Assembly: GCA_963782985.1 (NCBI GenBank)
Contig: CAWALU010000006.1
Coordinates: 62,001-126,000 of the forward strand
Direction of reading: 5' to 3'
DNA: 64,000 bases
Origin: CAVSWT01 sp963782985
GTDB lineage: Bacteria > Bacteroidota > Ignavibacteria > Ignavibacteriales > Ignavibacteriaceae
A program made the translations under genes and the position numbers. A model generated the notes under the pieces. It was not told the origin of the DNA. It did not search any database and saw nothing but the letters and a program-made list of their open reading frames with translations. Below, piece after piece: positions 1 through 8,099 of the stretch. Position 1 is the first letter of the stretch. Each line of letters begins with the position of its first letter.

Positions 1-1
1 A

Positions 2-1096
2 CCCCAAAAAGCAAATATTGAAATTAAAGGCGGGCAAAAAGTTTTAAATATGTGCGCTAATAATTATTTGGGTCTTGCTGACAATCCAGAAGTTATTAAA
101 GCGGCTAAAGAAAGTTTTGATAAACGCGGTTATGGCTTAGCTTCTGTCCGTTTTATTTGCGGTACACAAGACATACACAAAGAACTTGAAGAAAAAATTA
201 CCCATTTTCTTGGGACGGAAGATACCATACTTTATACATCCTGCTTTGACGCTAACGGCGGTTTATTTGAAACTTTGCTTTCCGAAGAAGACGCGGTTAT
301 CAGCGATGAATTAAATCACGCAAGTATTATTGATGGAATTAGACTGTGCAAAGCGCAAAGATATCGATACAAAAACAGCGATATGAATGATCTCGAAGAA
401 AAATTAAAAGAAGCTGCTTCAGCGCGTTTTAAATTGATTGCCACCGACGGAGTTTTTTCAATGGATGGCTACATCGCAAAGCTGAAAGAAATTTGCGATC
501 TTGCTGATAAATATAATGCTATGGTTATGGTGGATGATTCGCATGCGGTTGGATTTATGGGTAAGCGCGGCAAAGGAACTCACGAATATAATGATGTAAT
601 CGGAAGAATTGATATCATTACAGGAACGCTTGGTAAGGCTCTCGGCGGCGCCAGCGGCGGCTATACCAGCGGGCGAAAAGAAATAATCGATTTGCTGCGG
701 CAGCGCTCGCGTCCCTATTTATTTTCAAACACAGTTGCACCAAGCATAGTTGCCGGTTCAATAAAAGTTTTGGATTTACTGGAAAGCTCAACGGAGCTTA
801 GAGACAAGCTTGAACAGAACACAAAATATTTCCGTGAAAAAATAAAAACTACAGGATTAAATATTAAAGATAGCGCTCATCCCATTGTTCCAATTATGCT
901 GGGAGATGCGGCGCTCTCACAAAAGTTTGCAGGCAAAATGCTGGAAAAAGGAGTTTATGTGATTGGATTTTTCTTTCCGGTTGTACCGAAAGGCACAGCA
1001 AGGATACGCACTCAAATTTCCGCCGCGCATTCAAAAGAAGATTTAGATTTTGCAATAAAATGTTTTAAAGAAGTTAAAGAAGAATTGGGAATTTAA
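2..1096 (+). CDS. kbl: Glycine C-acetyltransferase (2-amino-3-ketobutyrate CoA ligase), 5' truncated
   Basis: PLP-dependent alpha-oxoamine synthase that cleaves 2-amino-3-ketobutyrate with CoA to glycine and acetyl-CoA, in threonine breakdown. The reading frame is open from base 2 and the protein runs in from outside the window. About 30-45 N-terminal residues are missing compared with the usual ~395. Family hallmarks are the CANNYLGL stretch, SVRFICGTQ, the DGVFSMDG segment, the VDDSHAVGF cofactor aspartate/histidine region and the ITGTLGKALGGASGG motif with the Schiff-base lysine. The close match throughout to the Kbl subgroup (for example SCFDANGGLFETLL and PVVPKGTARIRTQ) favours Kbl over BioF or HemA. 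The ATG at 50 is internal to the conserved fold, so it is not the true start. A neighbouring threonine dehydrogenase would be expected upstream but is not visible. Confidence 0.93.
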   Translation, partial: PQKANIEIKGGQKVLNMCANNYLGLADNPEVIKAAKESFDKRGYGLASVRFICGTQDIHKELEEKITHFLGTEDTILYTSCFDANGGLFETLLSEEDAVISDELNHASIIDGIRLCKAQRYRYKNSDMNDLEEKLKEAASARFKLIATDGVFSMDGYIAKLKEICDLADKYNAMVMVDDSHAVGFMGKRGKGTHEYNDVIGRIDIITGTLGKALGGASGGYTSGRKEIIDLLRQRSRPYLFSNTVAPSIVAGSIKVLDLLESSTELRDKLEQNTKYFREKIKTTGLNIKDSAHPIVPIMLGDAALSQKFAGKMLEKGVYVIGFFFPVVPKGTARIRTQISAAHSKEDLDFAIKCFKEVKEELGI

Positions 1097-1131
1097 TTTG
1101 CATTCAATATTCGTCTTGTGAATTATTAAAA

Positions 1132-1560
1132 ATGGAAATTAATAACAACTTTTATGAAGAGAATGATTCTCTATTATTAAGGCTGAGATATTATCTTAAT
1201 TATGAATTATACACCTCGATAATTTACATTGCATCATTTTTTAGTTGGATCGCTCTAGTAATTGCAGGCTTGCTGGCGTTAGTCTTCACTCCATTTCTTA
1301 TTTACGTTCTTATAAAAGTCAGAAAATATGGCTGGCTGATTTTTTTTATTACGCTTATTTTTGTTCCCCCTTTTATAGCTTTATTAATAGGAGTTAAAGG
1401 TTATTTATATGAAATTTTACTTTCAATTGAATTAGGCTTTTATTATTTGTACTGCCTTTTATTGCGTTTTACTGTTAATGATTGGTGCGAAGGGATTAGC
1501 TGGAAGATGTTAAGGAAGCAGCGGGAAATTGAAAAATCAAATTCCAAGTATATACTTTAA
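1132..1560 (+). CDS. Small predicted membrane protein, unknown function
   Basis: A 142-residue protein I do not recognise. It has three or four hydrophobic segments (about residues 27-58, 66-90 and 92-112) and a basic C-terminus (KMLRKQREIEKS), so an inner-membrane location is likely. It begins 35 bases after the kbl stop, with no strong ribosome-binding site in front of the ATG. It could be co-transcribed with kbl. No enzymatic motif is visible. The composition looks like a real protein rather than a chance frame, but identity is open. Confidence 0.5.
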   Translation: MEINNNFYEENDSLLLRLRYYLNYELYTSIIYIASFFSWIALVIAGLLALVFTPFLIYVLIKVRKYGWLIFFITLIFVPPFIALLIGVKGYLYEILLSIELGFYYLYCLLLRFTVNDWCEGISWKMLRKQREIEKSNSKYIL

Positions 1561-1706
1561 TTAATTATTGCATCTAATATTAAAAAGGAATATCTATGAA
1601 GCAGAACTGGTTGTCATCATCTCTATTAAAAGAGAAATTATTTGTTTGTGATTAATTTCTGAAAAAATTCGTAAAGTTATTTATAATAAATTAAAAATAA
1701 TTTTCC

Positions 1707-1731
1707 CTCAAATTATTTATCTTTATTTGAG
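1707..1731. terminator. Possible hairpin between convergent genes
   Basis: A 7-bp perfect inverted repeat (CTCAAAT / ATTTGAG) with an 11-base loop lies in the gap between the plus-strand membrane gene and the minus-strand receiver gene. It is weak and AT-rich with T-rich flanks. It may serve as a bidirectional terminator. Confidence 0.3.
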
Positions 1732-1772
1732 CATTTTATAATCAGAAGATAAGTTATTGGAATAAATCTTTT

Positions 1773-2381
1773 CTAATTTACTGCGTTTCTCAAACTATAT
1801 TTTTTTATTTTATTATAAAGCGTTACTCTATCAATCCCCAGTTTTAGGGCAGATCGGGAAATATTCCATCTATTTTCATTCAACACTCTTGTAATATGAA
1901 CTTTTTCTACTGATGATAAAGTTCTATCGCTGCCGATAATCATAGCTTGAGTATATGAATCGGTTTGGTGATTAAACCCATTTTCTTTTAGATTTAATAA
2001 TTCAAGATTTAATTCTAATAAATTATTAATGTTCTTTAATAGTGCGGAGAAAACCTCTTGATTTATTGGTTTGGAAATTAGATAGTACGCGCCGAATTTT
2101 AATGCATTTATTGCAGCGTTTTCTGACTGGTGATCGGCGATCATTATTATATGCAGATTAGGATCAATTAATTTTAATTGCTTAACAAATTCTAAAACAC
2201 TAATGCCGGGGTGAGTAATCTCAACTAATGCAATATTGTATATTCCTTTTTTAAACGAGGCTAAGATTGAATCAATATCATTTTTAATGTCTACGCGGTG
2301 CCCATCTTTTCTCAATGATTCTGAAATTGTGACAATTTCGCTTTCTAATTTTTCAACTACTAATAAAAAATTTTTATTCAT
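1773..2381 (-). CDS. Degenerate receiver domain fused to Fis-type DNA-binding domain, no AAA+ domain
   Basis: A 202-residue protein with a receiver-like domain (about 1-125) joined directly to a Fis/HTH_8 helix-turn-helix (about 155-200). Its HTH core (IDRVTLYNKI.KYSLR) nearly repeats that of the sigma54 activator encoded at 3156-4505, so both probably bind the same sites. It lacks the central AAA+ ATPase, so it cannot itself open sigma54 promoters. The receiver is degenerate: the phospho-acceptor Asp position is Glu54 (ALVEIT), the acidic pocket is E10-K11 instead of D-D, and the switch Thr is Ala, while the conserved Lys (SKP) remains. The fold matches ActR/RegA-like REC-Fis regulators in layout. 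I infer a phosphorylation-independent modulator or competitor of the neighbouring activator. It is separated from archaemetzincin by 240 bases, so it probably has its own promoter. Confidence 0.8.
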   Translation of the reverse strand: MNKNFLLVVEKLESEIVTISESLRKDGHRVDIKNDIDSILASFKKGIYNIALVEITHPGISVLEFVKQLKLIDPNLHIIMIADHQSENAAINALKFGAYYLISKPINQEVFSALLKNINNLLELNLELLNLKENGFNHQTDSYTQAMIIGSDRTLSSVEKVHITRVLNENRWNISRSALKLGIDRVTLYNKIKKYSLRNAVN

Positions 2382-2622
2382 TGAAATTCCCTCAAATTAA
2401 TTTAGTTTGCTTAGCCATTATTATTGCGCAATTATTATACCTTTTGAAACTTAAATCATTGATAGGTGAATTAGTTTAGTTTATCATTGAATTTTTATAA
2501 TTATTATATCGATTAACTTTTTGTTGTAGATTTATTAAGCGCTTAAGTTGACGATAAGAATTATTTAATTTCTTAATTGCGATAATCAATTTTTAATAAC
2601 TGCCACTAATGAGAATCATTTT

Positions 2623-3147
2623 CTATTCTTCCGGCCAAACTACTTCCGCGCAATTCTTGCAAAAAAAATCTCCCTTAATATCAACCTGTTCAATTCCCGG
2701 CGAAGAGTGCATAACGCAATCCCAATTATTGCAGTGCAGTAATCCAAAATTATGACCGAGTTCGTGCAGAACTTCTTTAAGCGATCTTTTAAGAAGAAGT
2801 TCTTCATCGGTTTTTCCAGAATAAAATTCTTCGTGCAGCCTGCAGACGGATACGATAGAATGTTTGCCTTTCAATTGCGCTTCGCCGAAGACAAATGTTA
2901 GCGCGGGAATGTATAAATCAAATTCTGTTAGTATTAGAATTTTCCCTTTCGTATCGGCGGTAAGTTTTGATGAGTTTGCTATTAATTGAGTTGAAAAGTA
3001 TTGAGCGCGTTCAAATGAAAAAGCTGATTCAATTTCAATCGGCAGCGCTAATAAATTAATTGCGTGAAAATAATTTTTTAAATATTCAGTTATATTATGA
3101 AGCAGTTGAGTGTTTGATAAATGAATAGGGACAATATTTATTTCCAT
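2623..3147 (-). CDS. amzA: Archaemetzincin-type zinc metalloprotease (peptidase family M54)
   Basis: A 174-residue metalloprotease with the extended metzincin zinc site HELGHNFGLLH (H128, E129, H132, H138). It is directly followed by the archaemetzincin signature Cys pattern: C139, C144-V-M146, then C163-x2-C166, a structural second zinc site. These spacings fit the archaemetzincin family closely and separate it from other HExxH proteins. There is no signal peptide, so it should be cytoplasmic. Substrates are unknown for the family. The gene lies 8 bases downstream of the NtrC-type activator and reads as the last member of the cluster A operon, which is an unusual setting for an archaemetzincin. 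Catalysis is inferred from the intact site. Confidence 0.88.
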   Translation of the reverse strand: MEINIVPIHLSNTQLLHNITEYLKNYFHAINLLALPIEIESAFSFERAQYFSTQLIANSSKLTADTKGKILILTEFDLYIPALTFVFGEAQLKGKHSIVSVCRLHEEFYSGKTDEELLLKRSLKEVLHELGHNFGLLHCNNWDCVMHSSPGIEQVDIKGDFFCKNCAEVVWPEE

Positions 3148-3155
3148 CTTTTATT

Positions 3156-4505
3156 TTATTGCCTCCGCAAACTGTACTTGCTGATTTTGTTGTACAAAGT
3201 TACGCGGTCAATTTCTAATACATGAGCGCTGCGTGTAATATTCCAATTATTTTCTTCCAATATTTTTGCAATATATTTTTGCTCCATTGCTGAAAGAGAT
3301 TTCAAACCGTTATCAGGTTCAAGACTTCCGGCGGAAACATGAAAAGGTAAATCGTCAACTTCAATGGAAGTTTTCTTTCCGACTACAACGGCTCTTTCAA
3401 TTGCATTTTCAAGCTCGCGTACGTTGCCGTGCCAATCATAATTAACTAAAAAGTCCATTGCCTCTTTGGAAATATTTTTAATCGGCTTGTTCATCGCAGT
3501 GCTAAATTTATTTAAAAAGTAATATGAGAGTATAGGAATGTCAGCTCTTCTTTCCCTTAACGGCGGAACCACAATTGAAAAAACATTTAACCTGTAATAA
3601 AGATCTTCTCTAAATTTTCCCTGTTTAACAAGCTCTTCAAGCGATTCATTTGTTGCGGTGATGACTCTGAAATTGCTGGAGATTAATTGGTTGCCGCCCA
3701 CTCTGCTGAATTGTTTAGTTTCAATTACGCGCAAAAGTTCTATCTGCATTTTGGGAGATACGGAACCGACTTCATCTAAAAAAATAGTGCCGCCGTCAGC
3801 CATTTCAAATTTACCTTTTCGTTTAAATTGAGCGCCGGTAAACGCGCCTTTTTCATGCCCGAATAATTCGCTCTCCAAAAGAGATTCAGCCAGCGCGCCG
3901 CAATTAACCGGAACAATAGGGAAATATTTTCTTTTGCTGTTTATGTGAATTGCTTTTGCCACAAGTTCTTTTCCCGTCCCGCTTTCGCCGCGAATCATTA
4001 CGGTAGTATCCGTTGGCGCAACTGTGTGAACCAATTCAAATATTTTATTCATTTGATTTGATTCGCCGATTAAATTATCAGGTTTAATTATTTCATCAAT
4101 ATTTTCTTTTAAATGAATATTTTCTGTTTTAAGAGCTTTCTGCTCTAATGCTTTTTGAACAATGTGCGCAAGCTCGTCGGGGTCAACCGGCTTAGTAACG
4201 TAATCATAAGCGCCGTCTTTTAGGGCGGTAATTGCAGAAGGCACAGAAGCAAACGCCGTAATTAAAATTACTATTGTTTCATTATCAATCTCTTTAATTT
4301 TTTTTAGAAGATCCAATCCGCTCATGCCGGGCATTTTCATATCAACCAGCAGCAGATCAAATTTATCTCTATCAAATTTTCTTAAAGCCGCTTCGCCGTC
4401 TTCCGCCATGTCAACATAATAGCCGTCTTCTTCAAACCAATGAAACAAAGATTCTCTTACAATTTTTTCATCGTCAACAATTAAAATTTTTTCTTTTTCG
4501 TTCAT
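3156..4505 (-). CDS. NtrC-family sigma54-dependent response regulator
   Basis: A 449-residue enhancer-binding protein. A receiver domain (1-120) has acidic pocket D11/D12, phospho-acceptor D55, a switch threonine in the LITAF strand and the TKP lysine. An AAA+ domain follows (about 145-380) with Walker A GESGTGKE (173-180), the sigma54-contacting GAFTGA loop (220-225) and Walker B GGTIFLDE. A C-terminal Fis-type helix-turn-helix ends in IDRVTLYNKISKYSLRRQ. All residues needed for phosphorylation, ATP hydrolysis and sigma54 contact are present. It starts 10 bases downstream of the heme kinase, its likely partner. A sigma54-type promoter and three palindromes lie ahead of the operon at 9640-9865, so autoregulation is likely (inference). 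Confidence 0.95.
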   Translation of the reverse strand: MNEKEKILIVDDEKIVRESLFHWFEEDGYYVDMAEDGEAALRKFDRDKFDLLLVDMKMPGMSGLDLLKKIKEIDNETIVILITAFASVPSAITALKDGAYDYVTKPVDPDELAHIVQKALEQKALKTENIHLKENIDEIIKPDNLIGESNQMNKIFELVHTVAPTDTTVMIRGESGTGKELVAKAIHINSKRKYFPIVPVNCGALAESLLESELFGHEKGAFTGAQFKRKGKFEMADGGTIFLDEVGSVSPKMQIELLRVIETKQFSRVGGNQLISSNFRVITATNESLEELVKQGKFREDLYYRLNVFSIVVPPLRERRADIPILSYYFLNKFSTAMNKPIKNISKEAMDFLVNYDWHGNVRELENAIERAVVVGKKTSIEVDDLPFHVSAGSLEPDNGLKSLSAMEQKYIAKILEENNWNITRSAHVLEIDRVTLYNKISKYSLRRQ

Positions 4506-4515
4506 ATCAAACCCC

Positions 4516-4926
4516 TCAATTATTATTTTTGCTAATATTATTTAACGCGGGCAGAGTTATTTTAAAACAAGTTCCTTTGCTTGAAGTAGTTTCAACTTTA
4601 AGCTTGCCATTGTGAAAAGTTATAATTCCGTAAGTAACCGACAAACCCAAACCAGTGCCTTTGCTCGCCTCTTTAGTTGAATAAAATGGTTCAAAGATAT
4701 GTTCAATATCTTTTTCGGAAATTCCAGTTCCTTCATCAATAATTCTAATAATTTTTTTTTCTTTTTCTTCATTTATTTTGATGAAAATATTTCCGCCGTC
4801 CGGCATGGACTCAATTGCATTTATAAGCAAAGCCATAAAAGCCTGCTGCATTTTTTGCGGATTGCACAAAACCTTTTGAAGATTTTTCTTCATAATTTTT
4901 ATGCAGCTTAACTCTGTGAATTTCAA
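4516..4926 (-). CDS. Histidine kinase ATPase domain, C-terminal part separated by a frameshift
   Basis: This frame encodes the HATPase_c portion of the kinase whose N-terminus is at 4811-6121: the N-box region (QAFMALLINAIESMPDGG), the G1 box (DEGTGI), the F-box EPFYSTK and the G2 box GTGLGLSVTYGII. It starts inside the reading frame of the upstream piece. Removing one A from the run of five (Ts at 4883-4887 on the plus strand) joins the pieces into a kinase of about 530 residues. The ATG at 4926 is only the first methionine in this frame and has no independent meaning. Either the gene is a recent pseudogene or the base is an error. The intact ATPase motifs downstream favour an error or a very recent event. 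Confidence 0.85.
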   Translation of the reverse strand: MKFTELSCIKIMKKNLQKVLCNPQKMQQAFMALLINAIESMPDGGNIFIKINEEKEKKIIRIIDEGTGISEKDIEHIFEPFYSTKEASKGTGLGLSVTYGIITFHNGKLKVETTSSKGTCFKITLPALNNISKNNN

Positions 4927-6121
4927 GATGATGATTAATTAAAGTTACGCTTTTATCCATCAGCGAATTTATATCGTGGGCGGCTAATTCAGAATCGTCT
5001 TTATGCGAAAACAAAAGCAAGTCTTTCACAATTTTACCGCATCTTGCAGACTCATCGGAAATTAATCCCAAATACTCAATCAAGTTTTGATACTCGCCGT
5101 CGCTTTGCCGCGCATTAAGTTTTTTAGAAATTAATTTGCTGTAAGTTAAAATTCCTTCAAGCGGATTGTTAAGCTCGTGCGCAACGGTAGCCGAAAGTTT
5201 ACCGAGAGACGCCATCTTTTCAATTTGGTTTACCTGGCTGTAAATATTTTTCAGCTCTTCGGTTTTTTCATTTACTTTATCATTTAAAGTATCAGACCAA
5301 TTTCTTATTGATGAATACGCTTCCTTCAATTTAATTGACATATCGTTAAAACGCTTTGCAGCTTTTCCAAGTTCGTCCTGAGATTTTATGTAAATTCTAT
5401 AATTTAAATTTCCGTTTCCCACTTCTTCCATTCCCTTTAATAATTTTCTCAAAGGAATATTTACCAGCAGAATTATGAAAATGCCGCTGACAAAAGCAAT
5501 TACCACAGTTATAATAACTGAGTTGGCAATAGTTGTTTTAGCCGTTTCAGTTTTTATTGAATCTAATTCCGACAAAGAAATCATTACGTCTAAAACGCCG
5601 AGGAACTGAATATTTGGCGAATGAGCGTGGCAGGCGGCGTTAGAGCAATCTGTTTCATTTTCAATGGGATTTATTAAACCTAAAATTCGTGTTTTATCTG
5701 TGGAGGTATAAATCCTCATTTTCTCATTGCTGCTTAAAGTGTTTAACGGTACTGCAGAATTATGGCAGACAATGCAGGCGTCAGTTTTAAGATTTGCCTG
5801 CTTTAAAATTTCTGATGAGTCGGTTGAAAAAATAATTGTGCCCTGCTTATTATAAATGCGAATGCTCTTAACGTCTTTTTCGGTGCCGATAGTTTTAATT
5901 ATTTCATGCACATCTTCGCGGCGGTTTAAAAGCATTCCGTAGCGGGTAGATTTTTTTATAACGTCGCTTACGTTGTACGCATGGTTAAAGCTGTTGCGGG
6001 TTAAATATCCTTCGAGGTTATTAATAGAAATGTAAGTGTAAATTGAAAGGATTAAAATTAATATCGCTGAAATAGTAACTAAAAGTCTTACGCTTAGTCT
6101 ATTTCTTATTTTGGGTTTCAT
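4811..6121 (-). CDS. Membrane histidine kinase with two periplasmic heme-binding motifs, N-terminal part (frameshifted)
   Basis: Sensor kinase of cluster A. TM1 spans about residues 12-33. The periplasmic domain carries one CxxCH motif (C116-IV-C119-H120) and one CX4CH motif (C159-SNAA-C164-H165), both c-type heme patterns. TM2 is about 199-221, followed by HAMP (about 222-275), a coiled linker and the HisKA phospho-acceptor H315 in AHELNNPLEG. The translation leaves the kinase frame after NYEE near 4887 and ends in about 25 foreign residues. The ATPase domain continues in another frame at 4516-4926. It shares its whole plan with the kinase at 15528-17396, including the heme motif positions. 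The response regulator follows immediately. I infer sensing of periplasmic redox state or a heme ligand. Heme attachment itself is not proven by the sequence. Confidence 0.88.
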   Translation of the reverse strand: MKPKIRNRLSVRLLVTISAILILILSIYTYISINNLEGYLTRNSFNHAYNVSDVIKKSTRYGMLLNRREDVHEIIKTIGTEKDVKSIRIYNKQGTIIFSTDSSEILKQANLKTDACIVCHNSAVPLNTLSSNEKMRIYTSTDKTRILGLINPIENETDCSNAACHAHSPNIQFLGVLDVMISLSELDSIKTETAKTTIANSVIITVVIAFVSGIFIILLVNIPLRKLLKGMEEVGNGNLNYRIYIKSQDELGKAAKRFNDMSIKLKEAYSSIRNWSDTLNDKVNEKTEELKNIYSQVNQIEKMASLGKLSATVAHELNNPLEGILTYSKLISKKLNARQSDGEYQNLIEYLGLISDESARCGKIVKDLLLFSHKDDSELAAHDINSLMDKSVTLINHHLEIHRVKLHKNYEEKSSKGFVQSAKNAAGFYGFAYKCN

Positions 6122-6207
6122 CGGGATTAATTCTTTCCCCTAAAAATTTATTAACACAAAAATAAATAAAGAGATAGCTATATTCAATAAAGCTTGTGCA
6201 TACGCAA

Positions 6208-6921
6208 TTATTTGAAAACATTATTTATTAAGTGAAGATATTTGTTCGCTCCTGTGTATTGGTAAAGATGATTAATCTTTTCGCCGCCATCCATTAAGCT
6301 AACGCCGATTTCAGGTTTGCCCTTTATAATTGAGTTTAAAAGATTAAGCGAATTATTTCTTTTGATTTGCCAATCATCGAACGATAGCGAAATTATATCA
6401 TCTTCAAATTCATTTATTAATGCAACCGCCAGCCATTTGTTTAACGGAAGCTCGCCTTTGCTAAAATCCATTTTTTCAATCAGAACAAAATTTAATGGTG
6501 AGTAAAAATTTTTTTCTCCCCACTTTCCTTTTATTTTAAATATGAATTGATTTTTTGAAACGATGTTGTCGTCAAAACCTTCAATGCAGTTTATATCGTC
6601 TAACAAAGGGAGAAGCATTGGATTGATTCCGAGATAGTAAGTCGAGCCAAAAAGTTTTTTTACGGCTAATTGATTTTCTAAATAAATAATTTTTCCATCA
6701 TAAGTTTCTTTTTCTAATTTAGAAAGCGCCGATGCAGCGGCGTCTAAACTATTTCGCTTTATCTCTTCATTACTATTTTGCATTGAAAGATTTCTGATGG
6801 CTTTATCAAACTCGCAATTCTCGCAGTCAAATTTTTTATCGCATAATTTATAAGCAACGTGGTTTGAAGACATCCAAATGCAGTTTAAATCTTCGCTTCT
6901 ATGTTTATAATTATTTTCCAT
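6208..6921 (-). CDS. Cys-motif protein with degenerate GcvH-like domain
   Basis: A 237-residue soluble protein. The N-terminus has a four-cysteine pattern (C14..C27 and C33-x2-C36: CIWM, YKLC, DCENCEFD) suggesting a metal site. Residues about 85-165 resemble the GcvH (lipoyl-carrier H protein) fold, with strands like YYLGINPMLLPLL and the turn NFYSPLNF. The C-terminus has GVSLMDGGE, which matches GVTMLDGGR at the end of the 8916-9590 protein and supports homology. The lipoyl lysine is not at its usual position eight residues before the SP turn; the aligned residue is Trp. It overlaps nothing and starts 1 base after the nrfD-like stop, so it is in the cluster A operon. The role is unknown. A protein-interaction or electron-transfer adaptor for the membrane complex is a guess. 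Confidence 0.65.
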   Translation of the reverse strand: MENNYKHRSEDLNCIWMSSNHVAYKLCDKKFDCENCEFDKAIRNLSMQNSNEEIKRNSLDAAASALSKLEKETYDGKIIYLENQLAVKKLFGSTYYLGINPMLLPLLDDINCIEGFDDNIVSKNQFIFKIKGKWGEKNFYSPLNFVLIEKMDFSKGELPLNKWLAVALINEFEDDIISLSFDDWQIKRNNSLNLLNSIIKGKPEIGVSLMDGGEKINHLYQYTGANKYLHLINNVFK

Positions 6922-6922
6922 T

Positions 6923-8098
6923 TTATTTATCTAAAATTATTTCTTTTGATAAAATTTCCGGTTGACTAACTTTTTCAGTTTCAACTTGTTCATCTTTTTC
7001 AAATACATTAAAGTTTTCAACAATTATTTTGAAGGCAATCATAGCCGACATTAAAAGAAACAAAGTAATTCCAACTTCTTCAAAAGACGGCGTATAAGTT
7101 TGCCCCGATGATCTCACCAGCGATGTAACGCAGACGTTCATCCGATTCAAAATAAAACCTGAAATGGTAAATATTGAAGCAAAATAAAGACCGGTTCGGT
7201 TTACGTTGTATTTGGGATTAGTCAGAATTAAAATTGGAATAACAGAGCCTAAAATTATTTCCAGCCAAAACATATAGGTTTCATTAGCCTGAACAAAAAG
7301 CAAGCTTAATTTTCCGGTGAAAGATAAATCCACAAACTTTAAAAGAGTTGCGGCAATAACAGCATATAAAACTCCTTTGCCCAAACCTGAAATAATTCTA
7401 ATATTCAAACCTTTATTAAAAGCGCGGGCTGATAAATAGGATTCGAAAATTATCATCGAAAGCCCGGCTGCAATACATGAAACAAAAAAGTGAACCGGAA
7501 GAATTGAAGAGTACCATAAAGGATAAACTTTGCCCGGTACAATTAAATATAGGGAACCGAAGGATGATTGATGCAGAGTAGAAAATAAAACTCCGCATAT
7601 AACAACCGGAATAGTAATTTTTTTAATGAGTTTAAGGGGTTTGTGTAAGTTGAATTTTTCAAGAATTACCGGCGCAAATTCAATTGATAAAACAGTGGTG
7701 TAACAGATTACACACCAGGTAATTTCAAACATTACCGAATGAATATTCCACATCACCAATGGGTGCCAAAAATTTTCGGGCTTACCCAGATCAATTACCA
7801 GCAAAGCAACCACCATCATATAGCCAATGAAGGCTGTAAGAATTGCAGGACGGGCAATCGGCTCATACTTATGATTGTTAAAAATGTGGGAAGCGGCGGC
7901 AATTGTAAAACCGGCGGCTGCAAGTCCAACGCCAATAAAATCAAACCCAATCCATAATCCCCACGGAACTGTATCTGATAAATTTGTAGATGCGCCCAAT
8001 CCTTTTGTAAATCTTATGTAGAATGAATACAAGCCTACAACGGCAATTATTACGCTGACAACTTTCCAAAAAGTAAATTTTAAAAAATTAGTTTTCAT
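6923..8098 (-). CDS. NrfD/HybB/PsrC-family quinone-reactive membrane subunit (cluster A)
   Basis: A 391-residue polytopic protein with about ten membrane segments. It is the integral subunit that couples a four-cluster ferredoxin subunit to the quinone pool in Hyb, Nrf, Psr, Hmc and Dsr-type complexes. The conserved opening DTVPWGLWIGFDFIGVGLAAAGF and the paired segments around KPENFWHPLVMWNIHSVMFE match the family and its homologue at 13111-14346 (QYPWGIWIGIDVAAGVALAAGGF). It starts 1 base after the Fe-S gene and is followed after 1 base by the GcvH-like gene, so translation is probably coupled. No catalytic molybdopterin or hydrogenase subunit is encoded nearby in this cluster, so the electron partner is unclear. 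The family assignment is sure, the specific substrate is not. Confidence 0.92.
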   Translation of the reverse strand: MKTNFLKFTFWKVVSVIIAVVGLYSFYIRFTKGLGASTNLSDTVPWGLWIGFDFIGVGLAAAGFTIAAASHIFNNHKYEPIARPAILTAFIGYMMVVALLVIDLGKPENFWHPLVMWNIHSVMFEITWCVICYTTVLSIEFAPVILEKFNLHKPLKLIKKITIPVVICGVLFSTLHQSSFGSLYLIVPGKVYPLWYSSILPVHFFVSCIAAGLSMIIFESYLSARAFNKGLNIRIISGLGKGVLYAVIAATLLKFVDLSFTGKLSLLFVQANETYMFWLEIILGSVIPILILTNPKYNVNRTGLYFASIFTISGFILNRMNVCVTSLVRSSGQTYTPSFEEVGITLFLLMSAMIAFKIIVENFNVFEKDEQVETEKVSQPEILSKEIILDK

Positions 8099-8099
8099 T

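Noticed and set aside
4880..4890. Programmed ribosomal frameshifting as an explanation for the split kinase
   Set aside because: A run of five As is not a typical slippery heptamer, no downstream structure is evident, and the paralogue uses one frame.
4699..4911. Open frame opposite the kinase ATPase domain
   Set aside because: Phenylalanine-rich antisense shadow of a lysine-rich coding strand.
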